Shown: positions 7,332 to 15,907, counted from the first letter of the stretch. The stretch: 41,459 nt of DNA from an uncultured Pelagibacteraceae bacterium (GCA_902583345.1 CACHVT010000008.1:1-41459); one strand, 5' to 3'. Translations and numbers: made by a program. The notes: generated from the letters alone by a model not told the origin.

Positions 7332-7610
7332 ATGCTTAGTATGCTCGAAAATTTGATTAATTTAGCAAGAGAGAGAAAAAAAAATCCAGTAGAGGGATCA
7401 TACACCAACAAATTATTAATAGATAAATCGTTGAGTAAAGCTAAAGTTCTTGAAGAAATCGATGAGTTAATTAAATCAGTAGAAAAAAATACAAATAAAA
7501 TCCATGAAGCGGCAGATGTGTTTTATCATTTAATAATCTATTTAGAGGCAAACAATATTGACATTGATGAAGTAATGAATGAATTAAAAAAAAGATCACA
7601 AAAAATTTAA
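7332..7610 (+). CDS. hisE: Phosphoribosyl-ATP pyrophosphatase
   Basis: The 92-residue protein matches HisE of the MazG-like all-alpha NTP pyrophosphohydrolase fold. It has NPVEGSYTNKLL, then KVLEEIDELIKSV with metal-binding acidic residues, and HEAADVFYHLIIYLEANNI with the conserved EaaDlxyH pattern. It removes pyrophosphate from phosphoribosyl-ATP, the second step of histidine synthesis. The ATG at 7332 follows the hybrid gene's stop by one base; another Met three codons later is also possible. In related genomes hisE follows hisF, which agrees with the hybrid's HisF-like end. Confidence 0.92.
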   Translation: MLSMLENLINLARERKKNPVEGSYTNKLLIDKSLSKAKVLEEIDELIKSVEKNTNKIHEAADVFYHLIIYLEANNIDIDEVMNELKKRSQKI

Positions 7611-7614
7611 ATAG

Positions 7615-8475
7615 ATGAAATTAAATGAATTTATTTTTTCATATAAAACAATTTTAAAATTATTTATTAACGAAAAAAAATATTTTAAAGTATTTAGGAA
7701 AATTTTTGGTTATCCATATAAATATTTATTAGAGATTTTAAGAATATTTTTTTCAATTAAAAAAAATTTGGATGATAAAAAATTCGACCATTTAAAAAAT
7801 AAATCCTTAGATGATTTATTTATATTCTTTAATTCAGATAAAGGAACTAAAGTTTTTTTTGGGGATAAAGTTGTAAATGGCCATAATTACTCTCATCTTT
7901 ATGAAAAGTATTTTTTAAAATATAAATCTAAAAAGGAAATAAAAATTTTAGAAATAGGTTCATTAATAGGAGCAAGTGCAGCATCTTTTTTAAAATATTT
8001 TGATGATCCTGAAATTTTTTGCTTAGATGTAAATCCTTTTCAAATTCAATATACATCAAAAAAAATTAAAAAATTTTATTTAAATACACGATATAGAAAT
8101 ACATTAAATCAGGTTTCAAGTTATTTAGACTTTAAATTTGATATTATAATTGATGATGGAAGTCATAACAAAAGAGATCAAATATTAACGCTAAATTATT
8201 TTTTGCCTAAAGTTAAAAATAAAGGTATTTATGTAATTGAAGATACTTGCCATTATTTAAGTGTTCCCGCTTTAAATGATGACAATTTAGACTATGGAAC
8301 TAACGAGTTTGTACAATCAATCTTTGATACCGGAAATCATTATTGCAAATATCTAGATCAATCAGAAAAATTAAATATACATAAAATGATAAGTACTTTA
8401 AATATAGAAAAAGGAAATTTTATTTTTAATAATAAGAGTTTACCTGAAATAATATTTATAGAAAAAAAACAATAA
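7615..8475 (+). CDS. Class I SAM-dependent methyltransferase-like protein
   Basis: The protein has 286 residues. A Lys/Phe-rich N-terminal part (about 1-95) is followed by a Rossmann-type methyltransferase core. Motif I reads IKILEIGSLIGASAASFLKYF, an acidic end of strand 2 is in IFCLDVNPFQ, and motif IV-like DIIIDDGSHNKRDQ is followed by GIYVIEDTCHY. This IIDDGSH...YVIEDT pattern is typical of methyltransferases linked to sugar or antibiotic modification. The substrate is unknown. It starts four bases after hisE and may be carried by the his transcript, but no functional link is evident. Confidence 0.72.
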   Translation: MKLNEFIFSYKTILKLFINEKKYFKVFRKIFGYPYKYLLEILRIFFSIKKNLDDKKFDHLKNKSLDDLFIFFNSDKGTKVFFGDKVVNGHNYSHLYEKYFLKYKSKKEIKILEIGSLIGASAASFLKYFDDPEIFCLDVNPFQIQYTSKKIKKFYLNTRYRNTLNQVSSYLDFKFDIIIDDGSHNKRDQILTLNYFLPKVKNKGIYVIEDTCHYLSVPALNDDNLDYGTNEFVQSIFDTGNHYCKYLDQSEKLNIHKMISTLNIEKGNFIFNNKSLPEIIFIEKKQ

Positions 8476-8544
8476 TCAAACTATATTAATATAAAAATTA
8501 AGTATTCAATGATCGAACTTAATAAAAAATGAAAGTAAATTTTT

Positions 8545-8883
8545 ATGAGTAAAATAAAAATTATTTTTTTAATTATTTTAGTATTTATAATATACAAAGG
8601 AGTCATAGCAGTTAAAAATTTTGAGATAGGAGTTGGAGGTAGGGTCGCAATGATTGAAGAACAAGCAGGTTTTGAAAAAGAGGGAGAAGCGATTGGTCTT
8701 ATGATGTACCTAGATGGAGAACTTCAGGAACATTTATTAACTCCATCTAGATCAAAATGTTTGAAAATGAAAAAAATTGCAGAGGAAACATCTTATGCGG
8801 ATTATGAATGCGCTGTTGTGTTGGCAGTATTGCAGGGAAATAAAATATTAAGTATTATTGAAGAAATTGAGGTTATTGAATGA
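8545..8883 (+). CDS. Small membrane-anchored protein of unknown function
   Basis: The family is not recognised. The 112-residue protein has one N-terminal hydrophobic helix (IKIIFLIILVFIIYKGVIA) and a roughly 90-residue soluble part rich in Glu, with two cysteines (SKCLKM and YECAVV). It would be anchored in the inner membrane with the soluble part probably periplasmic. Its stop overlaps the start of the HIT gene in an ATGA, so the two should be translationally coupled. It is preceded by about 70 bases of AT-rich spacer in which I see no clear promoter. Coding status is supported by coupling and by a normal start. Confidence 0.7.
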   Translation: MSKIKIIFLIILVFIIYKGVIAVKNFEIGVGGRVAMIEEQAGFEKEGEAIGLMMYLDGELQEHLLTPSRSKCLKMKKIAEETSYADYECAVVLAVLQGNKILSIIEEIEVIE

Positions 8884-9245
8884 AATATGATGATGATAAT
8901 ATTTTTGCAAAAATACTAAGAGGAGAAATACCTTGTAAAAAAATATACGAGGATAATTTTGTTTTATCTTTTCATGATATAAATCCTCAAAAGAAAATTC
9001 ATGCTTTAGTAATACCAAAAGGAAAATATGTAGATTTAGATGATTTTTCTGAAAATGCATCTCCAGAGGAAATTGTTGGATTATTAAAGGGCATCAAGAT
9101 AGTTGCTCAAAAATTAAAAATATCAACAGATAAAGGCAAAGGTTACCGTGCATTGGTAAATATTGGTGAAAACGGAGGCCAAGAAGTCCCACATTTTCAT
9201 TTTCATTTATTTGGTGGCGAAAAAATTGGTAGAATGGTTCAGTGA
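8880..9245 (+). CDS. HIT family (HinT-like) nucleotide hydrolase
   Basis: The 121-residue protein shows the HinT layout: NIFAKILRGEIPCKKIYED, VLSFHDINPQKKIHALVIPKG, and the histidine triad HFHFHLFGG near the C terminus, preceded by NIGENGGQEVPH. HinT proteins hydrolyse AMP-lysine-type phosphoramidates such as aminoacyl-adenylates in the cytosol. It overlaps the preceding small gene (ATGA) and the following GNAT gene (GTGA), forming a tight three-gene unit. Confidence 0.95.
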   Translation: MKYDDDNIFAKILRGEIPCKKIYEDNFVLSFHDINPQKKIHALVIPKGKYVDLDDFSENASPEEIVGLLKGIKIVAQKLKISTDKGKGYRALVNIGENGGQEVPHFHFHLFGGEKIGRMVQ

Positions 9246-9754
9246 TTGAAATTATATCAAGAACCTATTTAGAAATCAAATCTCTTAATAAATTAAATGA
9301 GGTTGTAAAACCGACGGGCAATTATTCAATTTATTTAGTTGATCCAAATGATTTCCAATTAAACAAATTCCTATACAAACAAATTGGTAAAAAATATTTT
9401 TGGAAAGATAGATTAGAATGGTCCAATAAAAACTGGATAGATTATGTATCAGATAAAAAAATCTCAACATATGTCTTGAAAGATAATAATGATATTGTTG
9501 GTTATTTTGAATTAATTTTTCACAAAGCTAAAGAAGAGGCTGAAATTGCATATTTTGGTATTTTAGAAAATTATTTTGGAAAAAAACTAGGTGGCTATCT
9601 TTTAAGTCAAGCAATTAAAAAAGCCTTTGAATTAAATATAACTCGTTTATGGTTACATACATGTTCTTTGGATCACAAAAATGCTCTGAAAAATTATTTA
9701 TCTAGAGGAATGGATATTTTCAAATCTGAGACATTAAAAGCAAAAATTGCCTAG
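9242..9754 (+). CDS. GNAT family N-acetyltransferase
   Basis: The 170-residue protein has a GNAT fold. It shows YVLKDNNDIVGYFELIF (strands 2-4), EAEIAYFGILENYFGKKLGGYLLSQAIKKA with the acetyl-CoA pyrophosphate loop as a variant of Q/RxxGxG/A, and LWLHTCSLDHKNALKNYLSRGM with the family's C-terminal motif B. It starts with a GTG overlapping the HIT gene's stop. The acceptor substrate is unknown. The 3' end shares the palindrome CTAG with lolA, so each gene's TAG stop lies within the same four bases on opposite strands. Confidence 0.85.
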   Translation: MIEIISRTYLEIKSLNKLNEVVKPTGNYSIYLVDPNDFQLNKFLYKQIGKKYFWKDRLEWSNKNWIDYVSDKKISTYVLKDNNDIVGYFELIFHKAKEEAEIAYFGILENYFGKKLGGYLLSQAIKKAFELNITRLWLHTCSLDHKNALKNYLSRGMDIFKSETLKAKIA

Positions 9755-10314
9755 TTCTTTTTCATTTTTGGAATTTCGAAAATTTTATCATTAATTTCTT
9801 TATTAACTTTTATCTTAGAAATAAATGTGATGGTTAGGTTTTGATAAATATCTTCAGTTTGCCATCCTATTAAGTTATAGTTTTTGTTATTAAAAAAAAT
9901 ATTAATTTTATTATTTTCATTAATTATAGTAAAATTAAAATATTTGTTATCCACGTTTCTTCCATCTAGTTTCTCAATTTCATTAATCAGAAAGTTTTTA
10001 TCTAATATTAGTTCTAAAGGTGTTTTATTAAGGGGATATAGATAATAATTACTTTTTTTTTCATTTGTTATCACTAAGGTACGTCCATTAGAAACCATAA
10101 TCTTTTTTTTCTTATTGTCGTATGCACAATAAATCTTTTTAGGATATTTTATTGTACATTCTCCTTGTTCTAAAAGATTGTTAATTTTCTGTTCAAATTT
10201 AAATGTGATATTATTAGTATTTTTAAGATTTATTAAAATATTATCCTTAATTGAAGCTAGTAGTGGTTCTATAGAAAAAAGATAAATAAAAATTAAAACA
10301 AGTATCTTTTTCAT
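9751..10314 (-). CDS. lolA: LolA-like outer-membrane lipoprotein carrier
   Basis: The 187-residue protein has a signal peptide (KKILVLIFIYLFSIEPLLAS) and a LolA-type half-barrel pattern. It shows NITFKFEQKINNLLEQGECTI (the family's F.Q........G...) followed by PKKIYCAYDNKKKKIMVSNGRTLVITN and YPLNKTPLELILD. LolA ferries lipoproteins through the periplasm to the outer membrane. The ftsK-lolA pair is common in alphaproteobacteria, and here the ftsK stop overlaps the lolA start by one base. Sequence conservation is modest, so identity rests on pattern and neighbour. Confidence 0.8.
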   Translation of the reverse strand: MKKILVLIFIYLFSIEPLLASIKDNILINLKNTNNITFKFEQKINNLLEQGECTIKYPKKIYCAYDNKKKKIMVSNGRTLVITNEKKSNYYLYPLNKTPLELILDKNFLINEIEKLDGRNVDNKYFNFTIINENNKINIFFNNKNYNLIGWQTEDIYQNLTITFISKIKVNKEINDKIFEIPKMKKN

Positions 10315-12407
10315 TAAAGAACATCTCTTTTACCAACATGGTTTGCTTTACTCACTATGCCCTCATCTTCCATCATATCAATTATTCTTGCAGCACGATT
10401 ATACCCAATTTGTAATTTTCTTTGTAAAAATGATGTTGACGCTTTTCCTTCAGATTTAATTATCTCTATAGCCATGTTATAAAGTTCATCTTTTTCAGAG
10501 TTATCAGAACTATTCTCAATATTCCCCTTTTCATCTGCAAAGCTCAATATTTCATCTACATAATCAGGTTCTTCTTTAGATCTTAGATAATTATTAACTT
10601 TTTCTATTTCGTTCTCAGATACAAATGGTGAATGTATTCTAATCATTTTATTGGCGGAAGACATAAAAAGCATATCACCTTTACCAAGCAATTGTTCAGC
10701 TCCCTGTTCACCTAAAATTGTTCTAGAGTCTATTTTAGATGTAACTTGAAAAGATATCCTTGTCGGAAAATTTGCTTTTATTGTTCCGGTTATAACATCG
10801 ACACTTGGTCTTTGTGTTGCCATGATAATATGTATACCCGCTGCCCTTGCCATTTGAGATAATTTTTGTATATAATTTTCTATTTCTTTGCCAGCTACGA
10901 GCATTAAATCTGACATTTCATCTACAATAACCACAATGAAAGGCATTGGAAGTTTATGTTTGGAGTTATAACCCTCAATATTTCTTACCCCCACTTTTGT
11001 CATAAGTCGGTACCTATTTTCCATTTCTTTTGCAACCCAACCCAAAACAGACGCAGCCCTTTTTGCTTCAGTTATAACAGGGCACAATAAATGAGGAATA
11101 CCTTCGTAAGGTGATAATTCTAATTTTTTTGGATCGATTAATATAAATTTACATTTTTCAGGTGTATGTCGGTAAAGCAAAGATAAGATTATGGTATTTA
11201 TACAAACAGATTTTCCGGATCCTGTTGTTCCTGCAATTAATAAATGGGGCATAGAGGTTAGATCCCCAATTATTGGGGCCCCAGAAATATTTTTACCTAA
11301 CGCAATTGGTAATTTTATTTCTTTTTTTAAAAAATCTTTGTTAGATATAATTTCACTAAGATAGACATTTTCTCTAGATGGATTTGGAAGCTCAATACCA
11401 ATTGTATTACTTCCGGGTATTGTTGAAATTCTAGCCGATTCAGAACTTGTATTTCTTGCGATATCTTCTGCTAAACTTATTATTTTTGAAACTTTCACAC
11501 CTGCCGCTGGCTCAAATTCATTTAAAGTAACAACAGGACCACTGCTAATTTTTTTAATCTTACCCTCAACACCAAAATCTAACAAAATTTTTTCTAAAAA
11601 GGTGGGATCTAAACCTCCAGCATTAATATCCTTATTTTTTCCTTTATTGTTATTAGATTTTAATAGATCGATTGATGGTAAAATAAAATTATTTTTTTTC
11701 GAATTAGTAATATCTTTTGTTTTTGTAAAAGTAAAATTTTCTTGTTTAAGATTTTTGTTTGCTTCAGAAGACCCGTAATTATTTTCTAAATTTTCAATGT
11801 TATTATTTTGTAATCCGCTATTTTTTTTAAAAAATATTTTCTTTAAATTTATCAAAAAAGCAAAAATTTTTTTTATACTAAAATTTATACTAAATAAAAA
11901 CAAAGCAAGAATGATGACGATCAAAATATAAAAATTAGCATTTGGATAAAAATTTATAGCAGAAACTAGAAAGCTATTTTCTAAAAATTTTCCTACAAAT
12001 CCTCCATTGCCGTTAATTGATAACCAAAAAGATTCAGAATAAAAAAAGGAAAAAAATAAAGATCCACATAAACAATATAAAACAGTAAAAAATAAATTTT
12101 CTATCAATATTATTGTTTTTTTATTTCTGAGAACATTAATTCCTGTTACAAAAATTGTAATTGCTACAAGAATTGAATTAAGTCCAATTGATTGAAAAAA
12201 AATATCAGAGACTAGGCTTCCCTTCACACCAAGAATATTTTGAATTTCTTTTTCTTCAGTAAATATAAAATTCGGATCTTCTGGAGAATAACTCACCAAA
12301 GATAAAAAAAGAAAAAAACCAACTAAAGTGACGCAAAGGCCCAGTAGTTCTATTAAACGATTTACAATAAAATCAAAGCTATTTTTAGCAATATTTTTAA
12401 ATTCCAT
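10314..12407 (-). CDS. ftsK: DNA translocase FtsK
   Basis: A protein of about 697 residues from the ATG at 12407; an in-frame GTG at 12428 would add seven residues. About four N-terminal membrane helices (to residue ~180) anchor it at the septum. A short Asn/Lys-rich linker follows, much shorter than in E. coli. The motor domain has GTTGSGKS (393-400), FILIDPKKLELSPYEGIPHL, VIVDEMSDLM and ATQRPSVDVITG. The C-terminal winged-helix gamma domain (ASTSFLQRKLQIGYNRAARIIDMMEDEGIV) recognises polar DNA motifs. It moves chromosome ends across the division septum. It is followed by lolA with a one-base overlap. Confidence 0.95.
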   Translation of the reverse strand: MEFKNIAKNSFDFIVNRLIELLGLCVTLVGFFLFLSLVSYSPEDPNFIFTEEKEIQNILGVKGSLVSDIFFQSIGLNSILVAITIFVTGINVLRNKKTIILIENLFFTVLYCLCGSLFFSFFYSESFWLSINGNGGFVGKFLENSFLVSAINFYPNANFYILIVIILALFLFSINFSIKKIFAFLINLKKIFFKKNSGLQNNNIENLENNYGSSEANKNLKQENFTFTKTKDITNSKKNNFILPSIDLLKSNNNKGKNKDINAGGLDPTFLEKILLDFGVEGKIKKISSGPVVTLNEFEPAAGVKVSKIISLAEDIARNTSSESARISTIPGSNTIGIELPNPSRENVYLSEIISNKDFLKKEIKLPIALGKNISGAPIIGDLTSMPHLLIAGTTGSGKSVCINTIILSLLYRHTPEKCKFILIDPKKLELSPYEGIPHLLCPVITEAKRAASVLGWVAKEMENRYRLMTKVGVRNIEGYNSKHKLPMPFIVVIVDEMSDLMLVAGKEIENYIQKLSQMARAAGIHIIMATQRPSVDVITGTIKANFPTRISFQVTSKIDSRTILGEQGAEQLLGKGDMLFMSSANKMIRIHSPFVSENEIEKVNNYLRSKEEPDYVDEILSFADEKGNIENSSDNSEKDELYNMAIEIIKSEGKASTSFLQRKLQIGYNRAARIIDMMEDEGIVSKANHVGKRDVL

Positions 12408-12470
12408 AAAATGAATCAAATTAATCACTTTGTATCATTTAATATTTATTGTTAAAATTAAATTTTAAAT

Positions 12471-13562
12471 ATGAATGTATGTTTAATAGGCAATAGTTTA
12501 ACAGCTCTATGTTTGGCCAAAAACTTAACCAATAAGAATATTAAAGTTTTTAACTATATTTTTAATAAAAAAAAGAAAACAATAACCAGGACAGTTGGAA
12601 TTACCAAAAACAACTTAGATTTTTTTAATAAAGAAATCTTAAGTCTCAAAAAAAATATGAGCTGGGATATTAAAAAAATTGATGTTTATAGTGAAAAGTA
12701 TAAAGATAAAAAAATATTAAATTTTGAATATTCGAATAAAACTTTATTTTCTTTGCTCAAAAATGATAAAATTTTTAATCATTTAGAAAATAATTTAAAA
12801 AAAAATTACCTTTATAAAAAAATTCATATTAAAGAAGATTATTTGTTAAATAAGGTTGTTAAAAAAAATTTTGATTTAATAATTAATTGTGATTTTAACA
12901 ATATAATCTCGAAAAATATATTTTTTAGAAAAATTAGAAAAAAATATGATAGTAAAGCTTTTACTTGTATTATTAGACATAAAAGTATTTCCAATAAAAC
13001 TGCTTCACAAATTTTTACAAAAATTGGACCAATTGCCTTTTTACCACTATCAAATTCTAAAACTTCTATAGTCTTCTCTATAGATTTAAATAAAAAGGAA
13101 TTTAATAAAAAAAAAGTTTTAGAATTAATAAGATTTTATAATTTTAAGTATCAAATAAAAAACTTTTCTGAGATTGAAAAGTTTGATTTATCTTTTACTT
13201 TGCTGCGAAAGTATTTTTATAAAAATATTTTAGCATTTGGTGATGTTATTCATAGAGTTCATCCATTAGCCGGTCAGGGTTTTAATATAAATTTGAGAGA
13301 CATAAAGGTTTTATCTAAAATCATTCAAAAAAAAATAGATTTAGGTTTACCATTGGATAATACAGTCTTTCAAGAATTTGAAAATAAAACAAAACATCTC
13401 AACTATGTTTTTTCATCAACTATTGATTTAGTTTATGAGTTTTTTAAATTTGATAATAAAGTAAATAATAATATTTCTAACAGATTATTTGCAATGATTG
13501 ATAAAAATAAAAATTTAAATAAATTTTTTTTAAGATATGCAGATCAAGGTTTAGTCTTATAA
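12471..13562 (+). CDS. UbiH/UbiL-like FAD-dependent monooxygenase, divergent
   Basis: The 363-residue protein resembles ubiquinone-biosynthesis hydroxylases. The best evidence is the FAD ribityl-binding motif near residue 255, ILAFGDVIHRVHPLAGQGFNINLRDI, which matches the family's GDAAHxxHPLAGQGFNxGlxDv. The N-terminal dinucleotide motif is degenerate (LIGNSLTALCLA instead of GxGxxGxxxA), and the middle DG motif reads DLIINCDFNNII. Flavin binding or activity may be altered. A promoter-like TTGTAT (12430), 17 bases, TAAAAT (12453) would give a leader of only a few bases. The stop is one base from the convergent Lon-domain gene. Confidence 0.75.
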   Translation: MNVCLIGNSLTALCLAKNLTNKNIKVFNYIFNKKKKTITRTVGITKNNLDFFNKEILSLKKNMSWDIKKIDVYSEKYKDKKILNFEYSNKTLFSLLKNDKIFNHLENNLKKNYLYKKIHIKEDYLLNKVVKKNFDLIINCDFNNIISKNIFFRKIRKKYDSKAFTCIIRHKSISNKTASQIFTKIGPIAFLPLSNSKTSIVFSIDLNKKEFNKKKVLELIRFYNFKYQIKNFSEIEKFDLSFTLLRKYFYKNILAFGDVIHRVHPLAGQGFNINLRDIKVLSKIIQKKIDLGLPLDNTVFQEFENKTKHLNYVFSSTIDLVYEFFKFDNKVNNNISNRLFAMIDKNKNLNKFFLRYADQGLVL

Positions 13563-13563
13563 T

Positions 13564-14208
13564 TTATTGAAGGGTATTATTATCAAAGTTATCTAATACA
13601 TAAGTTTTAAGTATTTCCTCTAACTTATCTTTCCTTAAGTTTAAATTTTTTGTTTCTAAAAGTATTTGCTTTTCTTCAAGAGAAAATGGTGAAGCCATTG
13701 CAAGAGCGTTTATTGTTTGTTCTAGACTTTGTTTCTCAAGCTCATCCCAATTAATCGAAAAACCTTTTTTTTCAAAAAAAATTTTAAAATCTTTGAATAT
13801 AAGTTTTAAATCAGAAAATTTTATTTCATCTTTGCTTATATTTAGGTCATCTTTAAAGTCTTCAAAACTAATTTTACATTCACGATAAAGTTTATCGTTT
13901 TTTATTTCTTCGATTATTTTAAATCTAGATAAACCATTTAGTATAACTAAATACCTACCATCCTCTGTTTCACTAAAGCTAGTTATTTTTCCTAAACAAC
14001 CAATATCATAAAGTTGACTTCGAGCGGCATCCATACTTTTTTTCGGCTGAACCATCCCAATTAATCGTGAACTTTTCATACTGTCATTAATCATATCAAT
14101 GTATCTAGGTTCAAATATATTTAAGGGGACATTAGTACTTGGAAAAAAAATAAAATTAGATAATGGAAACACTGGAATTTTTTCAGGAAATTTTTCTTTT
14201 TTTGTCAT
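13564..14208 (-). CDS. Lon N-terminal (LAN) substrate-binding domain protein
   Basis: The 214-residue protein consists of the Lon N-domain alone: KIPVFPLSNFIFFPSTNVPLNIFEPRY at the start, IGMVQPKK, and YDIGCLGKITSFSETEDGRYLVILNGLSRFKI. There is no AAA+ or protease domain. Alphaproteobacteria commonly carry this stand-alone domain as a conserved single gene; its job is not established, and a role in substrate recognition is inferred. It is divergent from the sulfotransferase gene with 22 bases between starts. Confidence 0.9.
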   Translation of the reverse strand: MTKKEKFPEKIPVFPLSNFIFFPSTNVPLNIFEPRYIDMINDSMKSSRLIGMVQPKKSMDAARSQLYDIGCLGKITSFSETEDGRYLVILNGLSRFKIIEEIKNDKLYRECKISFEDFKDDLNISKDEIKFSDLKLIFKDFKIFFEKKGFSINWDELEKQSLEQTINALAMASPFSLEEKQILLETKNLNLRKDKLEEILKTYVLDNFDNNTLQ

Positions 14209-14230
14209 AATTATTTTTATAAATTATACT

Positions 14231-15427
14231 ATGAACAAATCTAATTTAATAGAAACATTGCTTAAATTAGGTATTTCTGCAGCCGAACAAGGGAAAATTG
14301 AAGAAGCAAAGGAAGCTTTTTTAAAAATCATAACTATAAATCCTAATATATTACTAGCTTACATTAATTTGGTTAATATAGACGAAAAAATCTTAAAAAA
14401 AAAAAATTTTGAAAAAGTAAGAGAAATAACAAATGATCCACTTGTAACAAATCATCAAAAGGCAATAGGAAATTTTATTTTATCAATTTATGAGAAAAGA
14501 AATAGAAAATTTAAAGATGAAATCAATCTTTTAGACAAAGCGTATTATTATTTAGAAAATTCAAAAACAAAAATTAATCATCAATCAAATTATTTTTTTC
14601 AAACATTACTACCAAAATTCTTCAGCAAAAAAAAATATATTATAGATTCTAGTATTGCCAAAAAAAATAATAATTTTAATCCAATATTTATTATAGGCTT
14701 ACCAAGAACAGGCTCAACGTTAGTTGAGAGTATATTATCTTCAAGTCAAAACAATATTCCTTCATGCGGGGAAAGCAATATCTTTAATTCTACGATTTTG
14801 AAAGAATTACAAAAAAATAATTCATTAAATAAAGATTTTCGAATAAATGATTTTGAATTTAAAATTGATTTTAATTTTTTTTCAAGACAAATAAAAAAAA
14901 AATATGAAAATTTATTTATATTCAATGAAAAGAAAAATTTCTTTTTTATTGATAAATCTTTGGAAAATTTTTTTTATATTGACCTTATTTTAGATATATT
15001 TCCTAAAGCAAAATTTATTCACTGTAAAAGAAACTTATTTCATACAAGTATAGCCATATATCAAAAGTTTTTAATACATTTAGGATGGGCAAATTCTTAT
15101 AATGATATTTTAAATTATATAAATAATTATTTAAAAGTTATAAAATTTTATAAAAAAATTTTTTCTAGGAATATTTATGATTTAGAATTAGAAGATTTTA
15201 CAAAAAATAGCGATAAAAAAGCCAAAGAGATATTTGATTTTTGTAATATTAAATGGGACAAAAATTCATTAAATTTTTACAAAAGAGAAGATCTTAAGTC
15301 AAAAACAGCAAGCACAATACAAATAAGAAACAATATATATAGTTATGATGAGAATAGATTTTATCCTTACAGAAAGCTTGGGTTCAAATTTTCAAATGAT
15401 TTTAATTGGCTAAAAGAATATCTCTAA
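14231..15427 (+). CDS. TPR-containing sulfotransferase family protein
   Basis: The 398-residue protein begins with a TPR-like helical region (KLGISAAEQGKIEEAKEAF ... ITINPNILLAYINL, residues 5-50). The sulfotransferase domain follows, with the 5'-phosphosulfate-binding loop FIIGLPRTGSTLVESIL (about 156-172) and the downstream 3'-phosphate region FPKAKFIHCKRNLFHTSIA. It would transfer sulfate from PAPS to an unknown acceptor. The ATG at 14231 is preferred over an upstream in-frame codon at 14099 that lies inside the divergent gene. A TATAAA ends seven bases before the ATG. A 12-A run at 14395-14406 encodes part of LKKKN. Confidence 0.84.
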   Translation: MNKSNLIETLLKLGISAAEQGKIEEAKEAFLKIITINPNILLAYINLVNIDEKILKKKNFEKVREITNDPLVTNHQKAIGNFILSIYEKRNRKFKDEINLLDKAYYYLENSKTKINHQSNYFFQTLLPKFFSKKKYIIDSSIAKKNNNFNPIFIIGLPRTGSTLVESILSSSQNNIPSCGESNIFNSTILKELQKNNSLNKDFRINDFEFKIDFNFFSRQIKKKYENLFIFNEKKNFFFIDKSLENFFYIDLILDIFPKAKFIHCKRNLFHTSIAIYQKFLIHLGWANSYNDILNYINNYLKVIKFYKKIFSRNIYDLELEDFTKNSDKKAKEIFDFCNIKWDKNSLNFYKREDLKSKTASTIQIRNNIYSYDENRFYPYRKLGFKFSNDFNWLKEYL

Positions 15428-15433
15428 TATTAC

Positions 15434-15462
15434 TTGCATTAAAAAATACCTGTATCTATAAT
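15434..15462 (+). promoter_or_regulatory. Sigma70-type promoter for tRNA-Gly
   Basis: TTGCAT (15434-15439), a 17-base spacer, then a perfect TATAAT (15457-15462). The tRNA begins 13 bases after the -10 box, giving a short 5' leader. This is the best promoter match in the window. Confidence 0.7.
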
Positions 15463-15475
15463 AACTTTTAAATAA

Positions 15476-15550
15476 GCGGGCATAGCTCAGTGGTAGAGCG
15501 TCTCGTTGCCAACGAGAAGGTCGAGGGTTCGACCCCCTTTGCCCGCTCCA
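15476..15550 (+). tRNA. tRNA-Gly (GCC)
   Basis: The 75-base sequence folds as a full cloverleaf. The acceptor arm GCGGGCA pairs with TGCCCGC, the D arm is GCTC...GAGC, and the anticodon stem TCTCG/CGAGA has loop TTGCCAA and anticodon GCC at 15508-15510. The T arm is GAGGG-TTCGACC-CCCTT. The discriminator base is T and the CCA end is encoded (15548-15550). It reads glycine GGC/GGU codons. It is the only tRNA I find in the window. The phhB start follows 12 bases after the CCA with no terminator between, so the two are probably one transcript. Confidence 0.98.
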
Positions 15551-15562
15551 ATAGGAAGGTTT

Positions 15563-15907
15563 ATGAGTGATTTATCTGAAAAAAAATGTATTCCATGTGA
15601 AGGCGGCATTCCTTCTTTTGATATAAATGAGATACATAAATATTTAAAAAAAGTAGATGGATGGGATGTTAAGCAAGACGAGGCTAAAAATTTTTATTTA
15701 ATTAAAGAATTTAAGTTTGAAAATTTTATTAATAGTCAAAAATTTATAAATAAAGTTGGAAATATTGCAGAAACTGAAGGTCATCATCCTGATATTTGGT
15801 TTGGATGGGGGTATGCAAAAATTAAAATATTTACCCATGCGATAAAAGGATTGGCAGAGAGTGATTTTATATTAGCTGCTAAAATTGATAAAATTCCTAA
15901 TGCCTAA
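15563..15907 (+). CDS. phhB: 4a-hydroxytetrahydrobiopterin dehydratase (pterin-4a-carbinolamine dehydratase)
   Basis: The 114-residue protein matches the PCD family. It shows KCIPCEGGIPSF, then GWDVKQDEAKNFYLIKEFKF, and the active-site histidines in ETEGHHPDIWFGWGYAKIK and FTHAIKGLAESDF. The reaction dehydrates 4a-hydroxy-tetrahydropterin after aromatic amino acid hydroxylation; in bacteria without such hydroxylases the role is uncertain. AGGAAGG at 15553-15559 is a good Shine-Dalgarno sequence for the ATG at 15563. Reading upstream in frame runs into the tRNA, so longer starts are rejected. The tail overlaps the convergent purH by 11 bases. Confidence 0.94.
   Translation: MSDLSEKKCIPCEGGIPSFDINEIHKYLKKVDGWDVKQDEAKNFYLIKEFKFENFINSQKFINKVGNIAETEGHHPDIWFGWGYAKIKIFTHAIKGLAESDFILAAKIDKIPNA

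Noticed and set aside
14099-14230. N-terminal extension of the sulfotransferase protein
   Set aside because: It lies inside the divergent Lon-domain gene; the TPR-like region begins at the ATG at 14231.
15506-15562. phhB start inside the tRNA gene
   Set aside because: The upstream codons are tRNA sequence; the ATG at 15563 has a Shine-Dalgarno sequence and matches the family start.
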